Shown: in pieces, positions 22,901 to 33,214 of the stretch
Numbering within the stretch: the stretch's first letter is position 1
How the letters are laid out: every line of letters begins with the position of its first letter
From: Ditylenchus dipsaci
Lineage: Eukaryota; Nematoda; Chromadorea; Rhabditida; Anguinidae
Assembly: GCA_004194705.1 (NCBI GenBank)
Contig: SADC01001293.1
Location: 62,001-126,000, forward strand
Direction of reading: 5' to 3'
Length of the DNA: 64,000 nucleotides
Translations under genes and position numbers: made by a program
The notes under the pieces: generated by a model
What the model was told of the DNA's origin: nothing
Seen by the model: only the letters and a program-made list of their open reading frames with translations
Databases searched by the model: none

Positions 22901-25900
22901 AAAATTTTCGCATTTTTGCAAAACAACACAACAAACAATTCCGCCTGTCACAAAGAGAGATGGGATTAAATCAAAGTCACAAAAGAGTCACCCAAAAGGT
23001 GGTGCTCAGCGGTATTTAGTGTTTAATCAACTTTTTATATTTGTTGAGCAACTGGAAAAGCAAAAGCTGGAAAAACATGCTTTGTTCTGTTCAATATTTT
23101 AGTGGCTTTTTCATACAAAAATTTTTGGCCACGACCCTGACATCTCATCGAAATCGATAAAAGTGGCATATCAGCTATAGAGGGTTTCCGAAAAGCCGCT
23201 ACTCTTCACCCATTTTTATAGCACATTTCTTTATTAAATTAATCTTATTTTGTAGCCCTGCAAATTCTCTATCTAATGGTATAAAAAGACTACATTGCTG
23301 AAAAAATAATGCATAAATTTTCGTTGATTTCATGACGTTCTATTAGTCAACATACCATATTTATCGATAAAAAATTGAATATATACAAAAATTGAAAAAA
23401 AAAGTTTACAACTTATTGAACAACCAATTCGAGCATTAATAAAAGAGTACCCACCTAGATTAGTTATGAACCCTGTAAAAAATTGGCTTGCTGTTGACTT
23501 GTACCCGTTTTGGTGTTGTTGAAGACACTGTTAACTTCATCTGATTCGCTGGCAAATTGGCTGAATTGGCATTCAAAAAGAAGTTGGAGACTAGTTCATG
23601 CATTTTGTTGGCTTCACTTCCATTTAAATCGACTGTGGGAGGTTGGCTGGCACTAGATCATCACAATGATTTGGTTTGATTTTTGTGGTTGAGCACATAG
23701 CTTAGCACTTCTTCTATATTTTTTGGATGTTTTGACTGAATAATATGCTCCTTGGTTGCTGTATTAGTTGTTGCAGGGATTTTGTGATGTCTGAAAAAAG
23801 ATTAGGTTGAAAAATAAGCTTCATAACATTTCTGTTGGTCAAATTCAGTCATCTAACATGTTAGATGTTGACTTTTGTCCCAATAATGTCGCGTACCGAA
23901 AATGATATTTTTAGAGCTTCAAATTGTAGAGAAAAATAGTTTTGGTGATGTACAAGGGGAGCCTTAAAAAGTGGGCAAGAACACAACAACAAAAGATCTC
24001 GACTATTGGGCAAATCGACCCTAGTATGACGATGTGGTCAACGTGGTCAGGCGTGTCCTTTCTCAGAAAAAAGAAATTTGCGAAACCTGAAAAGCGTGCA
24101 ACGAGCCCAGACTAATACTTTTTGTTTGCACTAAAATTAAAAAAAATAATTTGTTGGTTCATTCATGCTTGAGTAATTGTTTCTACGATACTTTAAAAAA
24201 ATATTTATTCAAAAACATTTACTTGAATGGATTTTTCCGGACTGGACCACTTGCTGGCTCAATCCCAGGGCTGGATTAGGCACTTGAACTAGCGGCTCTT
24301 TATATCCATTTTCTTCAACCACCATCTCAGGATCCATATTGGAAGCAGTATTGACCACTCCAGAAGTAGCAATGAAATTTGACAGAGCATTAGCCACAAA
24401 ATCTTGTTCCATCATTTGTCGCTGTCCACACCAGGGCCATCAACATTGTAGCAATTGATGCACTATTTAAATCACTGGTTGTAGAAGTGTCAACTGTAGA
24501 TTCTACCGCTGCATCAACGTTGGCTGTCTCAAAAAGCTGAGTTGGTTGACCACACAGAATTCTGTTCAGAAACTGTATGGAAGAAAAAATTGTAATCAGT
24601 GGTATTCATTAGATGACTGATGGAAGGCATAGAAGACACAGGGCTGTATTTGCGGGGTCACACGCTTGTCTCCGCTTTTTGTCCAATCGAATTTTCTGAA
24701 AATTGAAAATGTGTTGGAATAGCGCAGTTTCTCTGGCGCTGTCTTTGTTTTATCTTTTTGGCGAAATTGTAATAGGCTTGACAGCGAAAAAACGGGACAC
24801 GGACAACTCATCCCGGACAATTCATCCCGAGGACAATTTTTGATTAAATTCCACAGGGGATAAATTGTCCTGGGGGTGAATTGTCGCGTACCCAAAAAAA
24901 TCTTATGCTATACAGGGTGCCATTTTTGAAAATAAAATTGTCAAGGGCTCCCGCGAACCGGCGAAACACACAAAAATTTTCTAGGTTTCAACCAACAAAT
25001 TTAAACCAGTTATAGCTGAAAATGACTAAAAATATTAAATTAATTTAGAGAAATAGGGTCGCTTCAGGTCTCGTGATTGACCAAAAATTTTGCACACACT
25101 TTTTTGTAGATTCGAAAAAGCCAAATTTTGTAAATATTAATTATTAATCTTTAATATTTATTTATTTATACTTATCCGGTTGGAAAATTTCTACAATGAA
25201 CAAGACGTGAAGAGAACTTTCTAATTGATTCGAAACAATTCCATTTTTTCAAAAACTACAACAGCTTTTGGGATTTATAACTGTGATTACAGGCCAATTT
25301 TTTTAAACTAAATATTGATTCTTAAAATCAACAACAAGCCCACTGTATTTTTTATAAATATAAAAATTTAGAAAGCGCTAGTCAGTTCGGACTCATCGCA
25401 GGAATTTTTCGTCATTTTACACGCTGTCACTTTCGAGTGATGTGTCTAAGGTATGTGGGTGTGCGCATCTCAACTCCAAGCCCCAAGCCCCTGCGGCCCC
25501 GAAGGAGATGCGTGCTTGGAGATGCGTGCACTCACTTACCTTAGACATGATTCCGAGCAAGACTCTTAATGAAAAATGCATAAAGAGACTCTTTTTGCCC
25601 AGCTCCAGTGACCAAACGGGTAGATACCTTAATACAAGGTCAGAAAATAATTTTTTTTATCGTTTTAAGTCTATAAAAATTACTTAGAGTCGTTTAAACA
25701 CTATTTTAAATAAGTGGAAAACCCGCCCCCTAACCAATAAGTTCCGCCACCTGTTTTGAATTGGCCCCCGCCAATTCAATTTTTTCGCCTAATCATTCAA
25801 CTTCTGTACGGATTTTTCAGCTTGGTTTCTCATATAAAACGGCTAGAATTTCATTTTAGGCATAGTTTTGATAGAAACCAAGTTTGAAAATTCGTACGTA

Positions 25901-28900
25901 AATCCAACGATAAAGAAAAAAATTGAATTGGCGGGGACAGCCGTTGTGGGAGACCGCAATGGCCCTTTAAATATTACGTAAAAATGGCCCTTACATTATT
26001 AACAGGTTGGGCCAACCGCTTTCGAGGTGAGCTGACTTTCCTTCTCTAGCATTAAGCACCATTTCTTCCATAGGCGGTTTAGAACAAGATTGACTTATGG
26101 CATTTAAAATTCCGCAAAATCCACATTGTCAAAACTATTTGGCAGATGCAAATAAGGCTGGCTGGAGGTAGATTCTAAATAGGAATTGGAATAAAAATTG
26201 TAATTTTAAGAATTGACTTTTATTTGTCGAAAATTAACCTTTCTGGGCACGAGTACACTATTTTAGGTGGCCCAAAAGTGCGTTTTTAAAGTCTGAGTGT
26301 GTTTTAAGACCTAAAAAAATGAAAAATGCGAAAAAGTGTGGAGAAGTCGTTTATCGAAAAAGCTTTTGTTTGCCTTGGCTCTCTCTGTGGTTTCTGGCCA
26401 TTTTTTAGAATTTTTTTGTGATATCACCTCGTTTTGGTCACTAGAGCTTTGCAAAACAAGCTTGTTTATGTATTTTGGAGTGCGGTACGTGACAATTCAC
26501 CCCCTCGCCGATTCACCCCCTGGGACGATTCGCCCCCTCGTAGTGAAATGGGACGATTCACCTCCTCCCAATAAAACAGACAATTCACCCCCTCTCGGTA
26601 AAAAGGGACGATTCCACCCCCCCCCCCCCCCGCACCAATAAAACACGACGTTTCACCCCACCATTAAAAAAGCACGATTCACCCCCTCTTTTCGAAGTTT
26701 CGAATCCAGGGGCGGACAACTGCTGCTTCAGTTTATCGCACTGGTAACTCCCATGCCCAGAGCGGCTCCCCGGTGAGGTGCGCGCCGATGATAGGCAGTG
26801 GCGGAGGTTTTCAAAAATTTCATATTGCTTTTACTTCGAAATTGAACAATAATTTTAAGGCTTTTTTGCAAAGTTTTCGCAGAAGTAGTAAAATTCCGTG
26901 GGCCCAGTAATTCACCCCAGTACCGCACTTTGCCTTCGCCCCCCCGAACCCAGACTATTTTCATTCATGCCCCGGCACCACCCATGCATCAGAGCTGGGC
27001 GCATTTAGGGCGTCCGTGAAAGGGCCGACTACTCACTGCTCTCTGTTTTTCGAAAAATGTCTTTCCCACACTTTTTTCGCGTTTCTATCGTTTTTAGATC
27101 CTGGAACATACTTAGAATTTAGAAACGCACTTTTAGGCTACCCAAATAGGGGCATCAGCTTTTTTCTGACATTAAAATCAAGTAAAGAACATATAATATT
27201 AATTTAAAGTTTACCAAAAAGTTGAGCATTTTGCATGGTCACTTCAGTGTCGGAGGTGCCACTAAAAACAAATTTTTAACAAAAACTTTATACCTGAAAA
27301 AAAATTTAAGTCGGATTCCATCTGCTTTTTTATTTTATCAATTTTTGGAATAAATGTATACTTTGTTAAAAACAGCATGGTAAGGTGTACTTTCAAGTTA
27401 TATAGTTAACTATAACTTCTCTTAGCTTCTTTTTCACAGTATACAAAAAACTTATAATCAAAAATCCGGTCCAGAAAAAATGTTAAAAAATTGCTCAATC
27501 CTAGAGGGAAACCTCATGTTTAACACTCAATAAAAAAACTGACGGTGAAATGTTTGGATCGACTACAAAGACTGGTTCTTGGCTGGTTGCTGGCTGGTCT
27601 TTTGTGATTAAGTCTGAAAATTTATTAACTATGAGAATAGAATTTTCAGAATTTTTAGACCATAAAAAACCAAGGCGTTTAGAATAATTTAACACGACAA
27701 AATCCATGCGTACCAAACTGTGCGTTTTCTGCAGAATTTCACGCTAAACATGATGGCTGAAAAAAATTTCGGAAAGAGGAGGGATCCCAACGGGTGAAAT
27801 ATATTTAAATATATATATTTATTTAATTTCACCTATTCCAAACCCTAGAATTTGAGCAAAATATGAGTGGTACTTGAGCAAATTTATGTACCACCTGTGG
27901 GTGTAATATCTTCAAATGCAGAACGTAATCAGGGCTCTCTATTGCGCACAAACTTGTAGCAGAGTGGTCACGATTTCATAGAAAATTTTTGATTTTTTTC
28001 AGACACACTTAATTTTGCCCATAAAATAACTTTGTTAAGATATGATATTCATCTGCAGGGTGAAGTAAAAAAAGGAAAAAAATCTCACGGTTATTTTGGC
28101 ACTAAATGGAGCAATAGCTTATCACAAAATCGTGACAAGATGTGCTGAAGGAATGTATAAGTCGTAACACAAATTTCCTATAACTTTGTCTCCGCTCATG
28201 AAACATTAATTCTGACACCGGATTCGTGCTCAGCATGGTCGATTTGCTTGTAAAACTGCTCTTAAAGGAAAGCGTGAAAGCTGTTAAGGAGATAGACTTG
28301 ACACGAAAGGATTATACCAAGTTTTTTAATGCATTTTCGGAGACATATTTTTGTCGACAACTCGAACAAATTTATGAAAATAATTAAATGTTGGATTAGT
28401 ATCACGAATATGAGAATTTCTAAATTCCTTCAATAAATGCCTAAAATTAAAATGGAAAAGGAAAAAAAAACAATCGAAAAAATGTTAATAATCCTTCTAT
28501 TGCATTTAGATTTTTTGAGGCATTTTTTGAAGAAATTTAGAATTCTGATGTTGATGATGCTAACCCAACGTTTAATTTTGCAAAAGTTTGTCCAATGTTC
28601 CAACACCGAGTTGTCCACAAAATATGGCTCCGAAAATTCATTAAAAAAAAACTTGGTATAATACTTCCGTGTCGAGACTATCTCCTTAACAGCTTTCACC
28701 CCCCCCTCCTCCAAGAGCAGTTTAACAAGCAAATCGACCATGCTGAGCACGAATCCGGTATCAGAATGAATGGTCTCTTGAGCGGAGACAAAGTTATAGG
28801 AAATTTGTGTTACGACTTATACACCCAAGCCATAATTTAGTAAATTTTTTAAGAAGGAGCCTAATAAAAAAATTTGCTGTCTAAAAGCTATGCATAAAGA

Positions 28901-30887
28901 CATGACTAGCAGCTAGGAAAAAAGAGCGGAAAAATAAATTGTTTACAAAGCTGTTCATGTATATACACTCATGTAAGCTTGTAAATTAGGACAGAAAACA
29001 TCATTCAATTGTATACATTTAACTGTATTCAAATTGTACAGCTAATTAGACGTTGTAAAAAAATTGTAAATTACCTTCACAGTCAGCTGAATTTTCCACC
29101 TGCTCATCTTCCTTCTTACCATCAGCGTAAAAGACCCGTGAAAACGAAGGCACTGAGAAGTCGGCATTTGTGTTGAGCACAGGCTGCAAAAATATGTGTT
29201 AAACGTTAATACTTAAAAAATTCGAATTCGAATAGTTTTGTCTTGAGCGGGATGTGAAATGTAGCAGTGAGTTATAAGTTTTAACACGCCAAGGCCTCAC
29301 GATTTGGACACCAAATTCCTATTTAGCGTGGTAAATTTGCTTATTCACACGGGAAGTCCTGACTGTAAGACCCCAGCTTCTGGTGCGGAATCTAAATCTG
29401 CAAACCATTTCTCAAAAAGCCGGTTTAGCTCAAGATTTTGACCAATTTCTAAATCATTATAACCGAGTAGCGCCGAATTTTTTTTTTCGATTTTTGTCTT
29501 GGTCCCGCCTTTGATGTGTGGGGTTAAAAGGAGGTACACATGGAGATGCGTTTATGTTGAACTCTCAGGTTCAAATTCTTCTGGGTGCACACCCCATTTT
29601 TCTCACTCCTTTTCGGTATCATTGTTTTCATTTGAGCTATCGAACAGAGGTTACCATAAAGTTGGAACTGAAGTAAAAAACATTGAAATGTGTTGGATTC
29701 CGTGCCATCCTACCCTTCAAATAGGGTACAGGCTAATTGGTCGCTACAAAACTGGTCGTTTACAAACTGGCCGTTTACAGAATTGGTCGTTTACAGAATT
29801 GGTCGTTTACAAAACTGGCCGTTTACAGAATTGGTCGTTTACAGAATTGGTCGTTTACAGAATTGATCGTTTACAGAATTGGTCGTTCGCAAAAGCGTAA
29901 CTTCTTTAGTTGGGGTTACAAGTTAGGGTAACCCATAGTTGGGGTTAATAGCATGCCAAACATAGTTTCATCTCTGTCAATCATTCTCTCTCTGCCATCA
30001 CATTGTTCAACGTCTTTCTACCTCATCTCATTAAATCTTCATCACACTCAATTTAGAAGCACAATCAGCCAAAGACGCCCAAGATGAACCTGGACGACAA
30101 CATCGACGACGAAGAATATGAGTCTGCAAGTCTGTCCGAGGAGTCCGAGGAGGAAGAAATCAACTCCGGCGAGGAACAGGTGGCGGAAGAGATCGACCAG
30201 AACCAGCTTGGCAAGCAACATTGCTCGGGATCGTCGTATTCTTCGTCAAGTTCAGCGATGGGTCAACGTTGAGGAGGGAAGGCTTCAGCGAGAGGAGTGG
30301 GCTCATGGCATGGTTCAGGCGATGAGGGAGCTTTGAGTATTGAAAATTTTGTTATTGTTGTTATCGTGGACGGGGAATAAAAAGAGGCCATTTTTGTGTT
30401 TTATTGTTGATCCAGGGTTTGAAAATTTCTGTTTGCTCTATTCTTGACTTACACTATGTTTGATCTGGTATTGGTTGCTAATGATATCAAGGTCACCCGT
30501 TCATTCATTGATTACTTCTTGAAACGCCAATTCTGTAGACGACCAATTCTGTAAACGACCAATTCTATAAACGACCAATCCTGTAAACGACCAGTTTTGT
30601 AAACGACCAATTCTGTAAACGACCAGTTTTGTCACGACCAATTATGTAAACGGCTAGTTTTGTAAACGACCAGTTTTGTAGCGACCAATCAGCCTGTACC
30701 CCTTCAAATATATTCTTGTCTTGCTGGTTCAAACCTTTGCAAGCTACATAGAGGTGTATTTGATATTAAATCTTTGGCAAAAGTTAAATAAATTTCCAAC
30801 CAGTGTTTCATCATCATCCTCAAAAGCAGAGTCAGGTGACTGCAAGGTTCTTTTTAGCTCTCTGGAGTTGGTTTGTGCTCCAGACTT
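16915..30887 (-). CDS. ceh-18: POU-homeodomain transcription factor, CEH-18-like (gene span)
   Basis: Twelve exons chain on the minus strand with matching splice phases, estimated at about 830 residues. The order is an N-terminal region of low complexity, a complete POU-specific domain (21620-19621) with [20 protein letters not shown] and [20 protein letters not shown], a very long linker, and a homeodomain (17150-16930) with [20 protein letters not shown] and [12 protein letters not shown]. The POU-specific half resembles class 2 and the homeodomain start (KRTNLD..Q..ALD.FFA...RPD) resembles nematode CEH-18, which acts in gonad, oocyte and epidermal regulation. Such proteins bind octamer-type DNA in the nucleus. 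About ten single-base gaps at A/T runs, plus a tandem in-frame TGA at 23658-23663, break the frame; most are mended by one extra base, which favours assembly error over a pseudogene. The true 5' end is not settled. Confidence 0.7.
17023..17253 (-). CDS. ceh-18: POU gene exon 11: homeodomain helices 1 and 2
   Basis: Acceptor ATTTTTAG, 77 codons without a break, phase 0 in and out. Reads [18 protein letters not shown] and [13 protein letters not shown], then the homeodomain arm and helices: [43 protein letters not shown]. Donor GAT|GTGAGT. Confidence 0.85.
17954..18577 (-). CDS. ceh-18: POU gene exon 10: very long Trp/Asn-rich linker exon
   Basis: Acceptor TTTACAG joins exon 9 in phase. Reads [40 protein letters not shown], changes frame once near 18430, then [20 protein letters not shown], a [14 protein letters not shown] stretch, and a region rich in W, N, D and Y ([36 protein letters not shown]). 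It leaves by GTGCAG|GTAGAA in phase 0, as the homeodomain exon needs. If the donor is ignored, the frame runs to TAA at 17918-17920, giving an isoform without a homeodomain. Confidence 0.55.
19454..19563 (-). CDS. ceh-18: POU gene exon 9: start of the linker
   Basis: Acceptor CTTTACAG. Needs one more A near 19554. It then reads [37 protein letters not shown], donor [21 protein letters not shown] lies where CEH-18 relatives carry a conserved linker start, as I recall that family. Confidence 0.65.
19621..19758 (-). CDS. ceh-18: POU gene exon 8: rest of the POU-specific domain
   Basis: Acceptor ATTTTCAG. Reads [40 protein letters not shown] then RP and, after one missing T near 19633, LLKEW. 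These are the DNA-contacting helices 2 and 3 and helix 4. As written, a TAA would end the protein inside the most conserved block of the family, which is why a base-call error is likely. Donor GAGTG|GTTAGC. Confidence 0.8.
19788..21121. mobile_element. TIR element GAGACAGAAA with CGGGATCCCG repeats, in a POU intron
   Basis: GAGACAGAAACGGGA at 19788 is inverted at the right end (CTTTTCTGTCTC, to 21121). The 5-bp TATTA lies on both sides (19783-19787 and 21122-21126). Subterminal GATCCCGATCCCG and AATCCCG.CC repeats occur at both ends. It lies in the intron that splits the POU-specific domain and hosts a second element at 20155-20670. Confidence 0.75.
20155..20670. mobile_element. Nested foldback element with TTGCGCCA repeats
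   Basis: GGGCAACGAGAGACAGCGCC at 20155 is inverted as GCGCTGTCTCTCGCTGCCC ending at 20670. Each arm has five or more copies of TTGCGCCAT/ATGGCGCAA spaced about 13-15 bp. No coding. The flanks show no clean duplication (AAAAATAT against AAAAATAA). Confidence 0.8.
21562..21797 (-). CDS. ceh-18: POU gene exon 7: start of the POU-specific domain
   Basis: Reads [20 protein letters not shown] (a basic, NLS-like patch), shifts once near 21720, then [20 protein letters not shown] and [20 protein letters not shown] followed by KHG. The last part is helix 1 and the start of helix 2 of the POU-specific domain. Donor CACG|GTGAGT splits the glycine of the conserved GFTQ motif. Confidence 0.75.
21851..21987 (-). 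CDS. ceh-18: POU gene exon 6 of the chain
   Basis: Acceptor TTTTATAG. Reads [17 protein letters not shown], shifts once at an A run near 21935, then [20 protein letters not shown], donor CAA|GTCAGT. The 53-nt intron that follows is of nematode size. Confidence 0.5.
22464..22532. mobile_element. 69-bp palindromic MITE with TA duplication
   Basis: CAGTCGAACCTCGATAACCG is inverted at the other end, with TA on both sides (22462-22463 and 22533-22534). Such ends are typical of Tc1/mariner-pogo type MITEs. Confidence 0.8.
23472..23790 (-). CDS. ceh-18: POU gene exon 5 of the chain
   Basis: Acceptor CTTTTTTCAG. Reads [12 protein letters not shown], then after a one-base gap near 23756 [20 protein letters not shown], then two consecutive TGA codons (23658-23663), then [20 protein letters not shown] and [14 protein letters not shown]. 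The donor is CAGG|GTTCAT, in phase only if the T run at 23475-23480 (minus strand) has one more base. The tandem stop is the hardest break to explain by a single missing base. Confidence 0.45.
24223..24572 (-). CDS. ceh-18: POU gene exon 4 of the chain
   Basis: Acceptor CCATACAG. Reads [38 protein letters not shown], then in another frame [11 protein letters not shown], then [14 protein letters not shown] and [18 protein letters not shown], donor CAA|GTAAAT. The two frame changes are at A runs (minus strand) near 24447 and 24416, and each needs one more base. The last frame alone is open from 24415 to 24209. Confidence 0.5.
24780..24900. repeat. Short inverted repeat with GACAATTCATCCC words
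   Basis: GGACAATTCATCCCGAGGAC and its loose complement GGGGATAAATTGTCCTGGGG make a roughly 110-bp foldback. The words resemble the ACGATTCACCCCCT array at 26494-26690. Confidence 0.45.
25442..25560. repeat. Hairpin of a dispersed repeat (TGTCTAAGGTAAGTGAGTGC)
   Basis: TGTCTAAGGTATGTGGGTGT at 25443 pairs with CACTCACTTACCTTAGACAT at 25530. Partial copies lie at 49312-49340 (same orientation) and 56208-56260, so this is a dispersed family in the window. Confidence 0.6.
26241..27150. mobile_element. Nested foldback with ACGATTCACCCCCT minisatellite
   Basis: Outer arms: GGCCCAAAAGTGCGTTTTTA near 26271 against AAACGCACTTTTAGGCTACCC near 27123, and TGCGAAAAAGTGTGG near 26328 against its complement near 27060. 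Inner arms: AGTGCGGTAC at 26478 against GTACCGCACT at about 26921-26930. The centre holds about eight copies of GATTCACCCCCT (26494-26690), spaced 20-35 bp. No ORF of note. Confidence 0.55.
27540..27613 (-). CDS. ceh-18: POU gene exon 3 of the chain
   Basis: Acceptor ATTTTCAG, reads [16 protein letters not shown] then VVDPNISPS, donor TCA|GTTTTT. A second donor (CC|GTCAGT) lies 4 nt earlier, but only GTTTTT leaves phase 0, as the next exon requires. Confidence 0.5.
28145..28825. mobile_element. Foldback element, arms of about 200 bp
   Basis: Left arm from AAGTCGTAACACAAATTTCC (28160) and ATAACTTTGTCTCCGCTCAT to about 28380. The right arm is its complement, ending GGAAATTTGTGTTACGACTT near 28818. 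It contains AGCATGGTCGATTTGCTTGT, a word shared with the palindromes at 53.5 and 54.5-55.1 kb. Confidence 0.7.
29075..29183 (-). CDS. ceh-18: POU gene exon 2 of the chain
   Basis: Acceptor TTTTTGCAG, open throughout, reading [36 protein letters not shown], donor AAG|GTAATT. Phase 0 to phase 1, matching both neighbours. No frameshift. Confidence 0.55.
29724..30702. mobile_element. 979-bp DNA transposon with 16-bp repeat arrays at both ends and an internal gene
   Basis: Ends GGGTACAGGCTAATTGGTCG and its near-complement (GACCAATCAGCCTGTACCCC), flanked by an exact 8-bp duplication TTCAAATA (29716-29723 and 30703-30710). Behind each end lies an array of a 16-bp unit (GTTTACAGAATTGGTC and variants), about nine units on each side in inverted orientation (29745-29890 and 30530-30690). 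An 8-bp duplication suggests hAT or a related superfamily, but the end sequence is not one I know. It sits in an intron of the POU gene. Confidence 0.8.
30084..30336 (+). CDS. Small gene inside the 979-bp transposon
   Basis: ATG at 30084 opens a 62-codon acidic frame ([38 protein letters not shown]) ending in TGA at 30270. A second overlapping frame, 30118-30336, ends in a plausible amphipathic helix ([34 protein letters not shown]) with TGA. The most natural product starts in the first frame and ends in the second, which would need two missing bases or one extra near 30215. Codons are much richer in G+C than the surroundings. AATAAA follows at 30376-30381. I do not recognise the protein; it lacks transposase motifs. 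Confidence 0.45.
30801..30887 (-). CDS. ceh-18: POU gene exon 1 of the chain (29 codons)
   Basis: Acceptor GCTAG, then 29 complete codons reading [29 protein letters not shown], and donor CTG|GTTGGA. Phase 0 in and out, matching the next exon. Acidic end. An upstream AG (30895) and another frame are possible for the first residues. Confidence 0.45.
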
Positions 30888-31013
30888 CTAGCGCCTTTGC
30901 TAATCATCCTCAAAATCGGTCGGACACGACTCAGCTAGCACCATAGAATAATAGCAGAAATAGAAACAATATATCACCGCTCTCAATCGGTCGTCTACAA
31001 ACTACTCTCTTTA

Positions 31014-33214
31014 AAAGGCATACCAGCGCGTTACACGAAGAAAAGGCGAGAACCAGCGGTCTTTTTCTTTCTCGCAGATTTTTTATATGCGTTCTCATCT
31101 AGATTTTTTAGGTTCTCTCCCTAGTTTTTAAAATAGTATAAGGTTGTCTATGTCATATTTGATGCGAAACGAAATAGAATAGAAATAGAAAAGAGGATGA
31201 TTCAAAAAAATTTGCTGGTCCCCAGCGTTTGGGTTGCTGGTCCCCGCCTTGACTTTTTGAAATGCGCTGGTAAAGATTTCCAATCACTAAATTTTGCTTT
31301 TGGTCATATTTTGACATTACTAACAAATAAAAAAACAGTTACTGCTCTATTGATCGCACAAATTTTGATTTAAAAATAAATTTTTATATCACTTATCATG
31401 TATTACTTTTAGCTATTCTGGCTGTCTTACCATGCCTTTCAAAAAAGTTCAGTACTTAAAACTATGTTCAACAAGTGATTCACATGACACTAGCGTAATT
31501 TGTTTCATACATGAATCCAAAACTTAATATTTGACCCACCTAACAAACGCTATTTCAACGTTATTTTTGCACAAATCGAAAACAAGAAAATTGTGCCAGT
31601 GCTATCAATAACCGAAATACTAATAATCAAAACAAAAGGACCAAAAATCTGCGTGTCCTCTTAATCAAGTGTCTTGAACAGCAACAACAACAACTACTAA
31701 TACAAAATATTTATAATGTGCATATTCCTTAAAGAGAGTTGATGCTCCTTTTTCTCGGAAACCTGTTTTCCATTTTCTTAGCCAAAAATATTTCTCTTCT
31801 GTCTAAATAAAACAACTACAACTAATATTGAAATAAATAACAGCGTTGTCTTTTCGTTCTCTTACAAGAAACGTAAAGATACAAAAATTTGAATATTCCA
31901 ACAACGCTTCGGCTATTTTTTTGATGATTGAAACGGCAAAATAGCAGAAAATTGCAGACAATGCAAAAAAAGTTTCTAATACAGTCAACTCTTGATTTAA
32001 CGTGCAGCCCTTGAGGTTTTCTGACCTTTGGTAAAGTTGTATCCATCGAGTTGTATCCATGTAACCCATCGAATAAATAAAATAGTAGACATATAATCGA
32101 CAGCTAGCTTGACAACCTAAGCAAAGAATCCATTCATCAAGATGGAATTTTGTCGCACCAGCAATTTGTACCATAATTGACAACGACTACAATGCGGGAA
32201 GTAATTATTTCACAGTGCAGTTCCGCTACTAGTACGGTCCACTCTGTATGAACAGGCACCCCGAGAAATCGGCACTATGAAAGAGCCTTATTTGGCTGGC
32301 CGACAAGGAAATTAAATAAAGCTTACTCCGATAAACGACCCTTCAAGCTGGTCCCAGGGGTGCCGGTTTATCGACAGTGGACTATATAGCGTTTCCTTGG
32401 GATTAACATAATTGGTGCCATTCCCGTTATGAAATTACCTTTAGTGCCCTGGAAGTGGCGTTATAGCTGGACTAGACTGTACTTAAATATTTATGGTCTT
32501 GCTGCTTGAAAAAAATCAATTCCATTTTGTTAAAATTTATTTCCACACTTCATGTCTACGCTGTGTTTTCTTACAAACTCATATATTTTTCACGCAAAAT
32601 TGCTCGGTGACAGTGTTCTTTAAACAACTACCTGACCGGTCAATATATCTTTTTAAAGAAATATGGGACAGATTTAATTATTATGGAAATCTGAAACTAC
32701 ACTTATTTTCTATGTTGCCTAAAATTACAACTGCAGCCCAAAATACTAAAATAAATAACAACATTTTTCTGCTGTCTTATTTGCCTCTTTTACAAGCAGA
32801 GAAAGAGGAAATTTGACTATTCTATTAAATCAATTTGTGAATGATTAAAGTGGGAGAAGAAAGGAGAAATAAGTGGTTGAGGGGAAAAGCTTTTATGCTA
32901 AGCAAATTAGAAGAGCAGCCAAGGAGTACTACAACTACTAAACTGGCCTTTTATTCTTCAACCACCACCACTTTTTTGGCTGAACAATTGATGTGGTGTT
33001 ATTGTTCTAATGTTGAAACAAAAGAATGCCGGCTTGCAACATTCAAATTTGCGGTATTTGGGAGCGTGAAAAGGCCGTTTTTATACGGATGCATTGGTTG
33101 TGGAGGGCTAAAAAATGAGGAAATAGTTTTATTAGCTAATATAAATTATTTTTTTAAGACAAATTCTTGCAGAGATTTTAATTTTTTACAAGCAAATTTG
33201 TGCTCTTATTTAGA
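31014..33214. other. Stretch without a supported gene
   Basis: At 31017 is a solo copy of the GGCATACCAGCGCGTTACAC end seen at 13167/15180. At 32230-32480 are decayed pieces of the CAGTCGAACCTCG-type MITE (GGGGTGCCGGTTTATCGACA). A 143-codon plus-strand frame at 32841-33272 has no features I can link to a gene. Confidence 0.35.

Noticed and set aside
22776..23102. Plus-strand ORF of 108 codons inside a POU gene intron
   Set aside because: Lysine-rich as expected from A-rich DNA, no motif, antisense to the gene.
24596..24895. Minus-strand ORF as a 5' exon of the POU gene
   Set aside because: It covers the GACAATTCATCCC foldback, and phases match without it by splicing exon 3 to exon 4.
29724..30702. 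CRISPR-like array (regular 16-bp repeats)
   Set aside because: Units are contiguous without unique spacers, in inverted blocks at transposon ends, in a eukaryotic genome.
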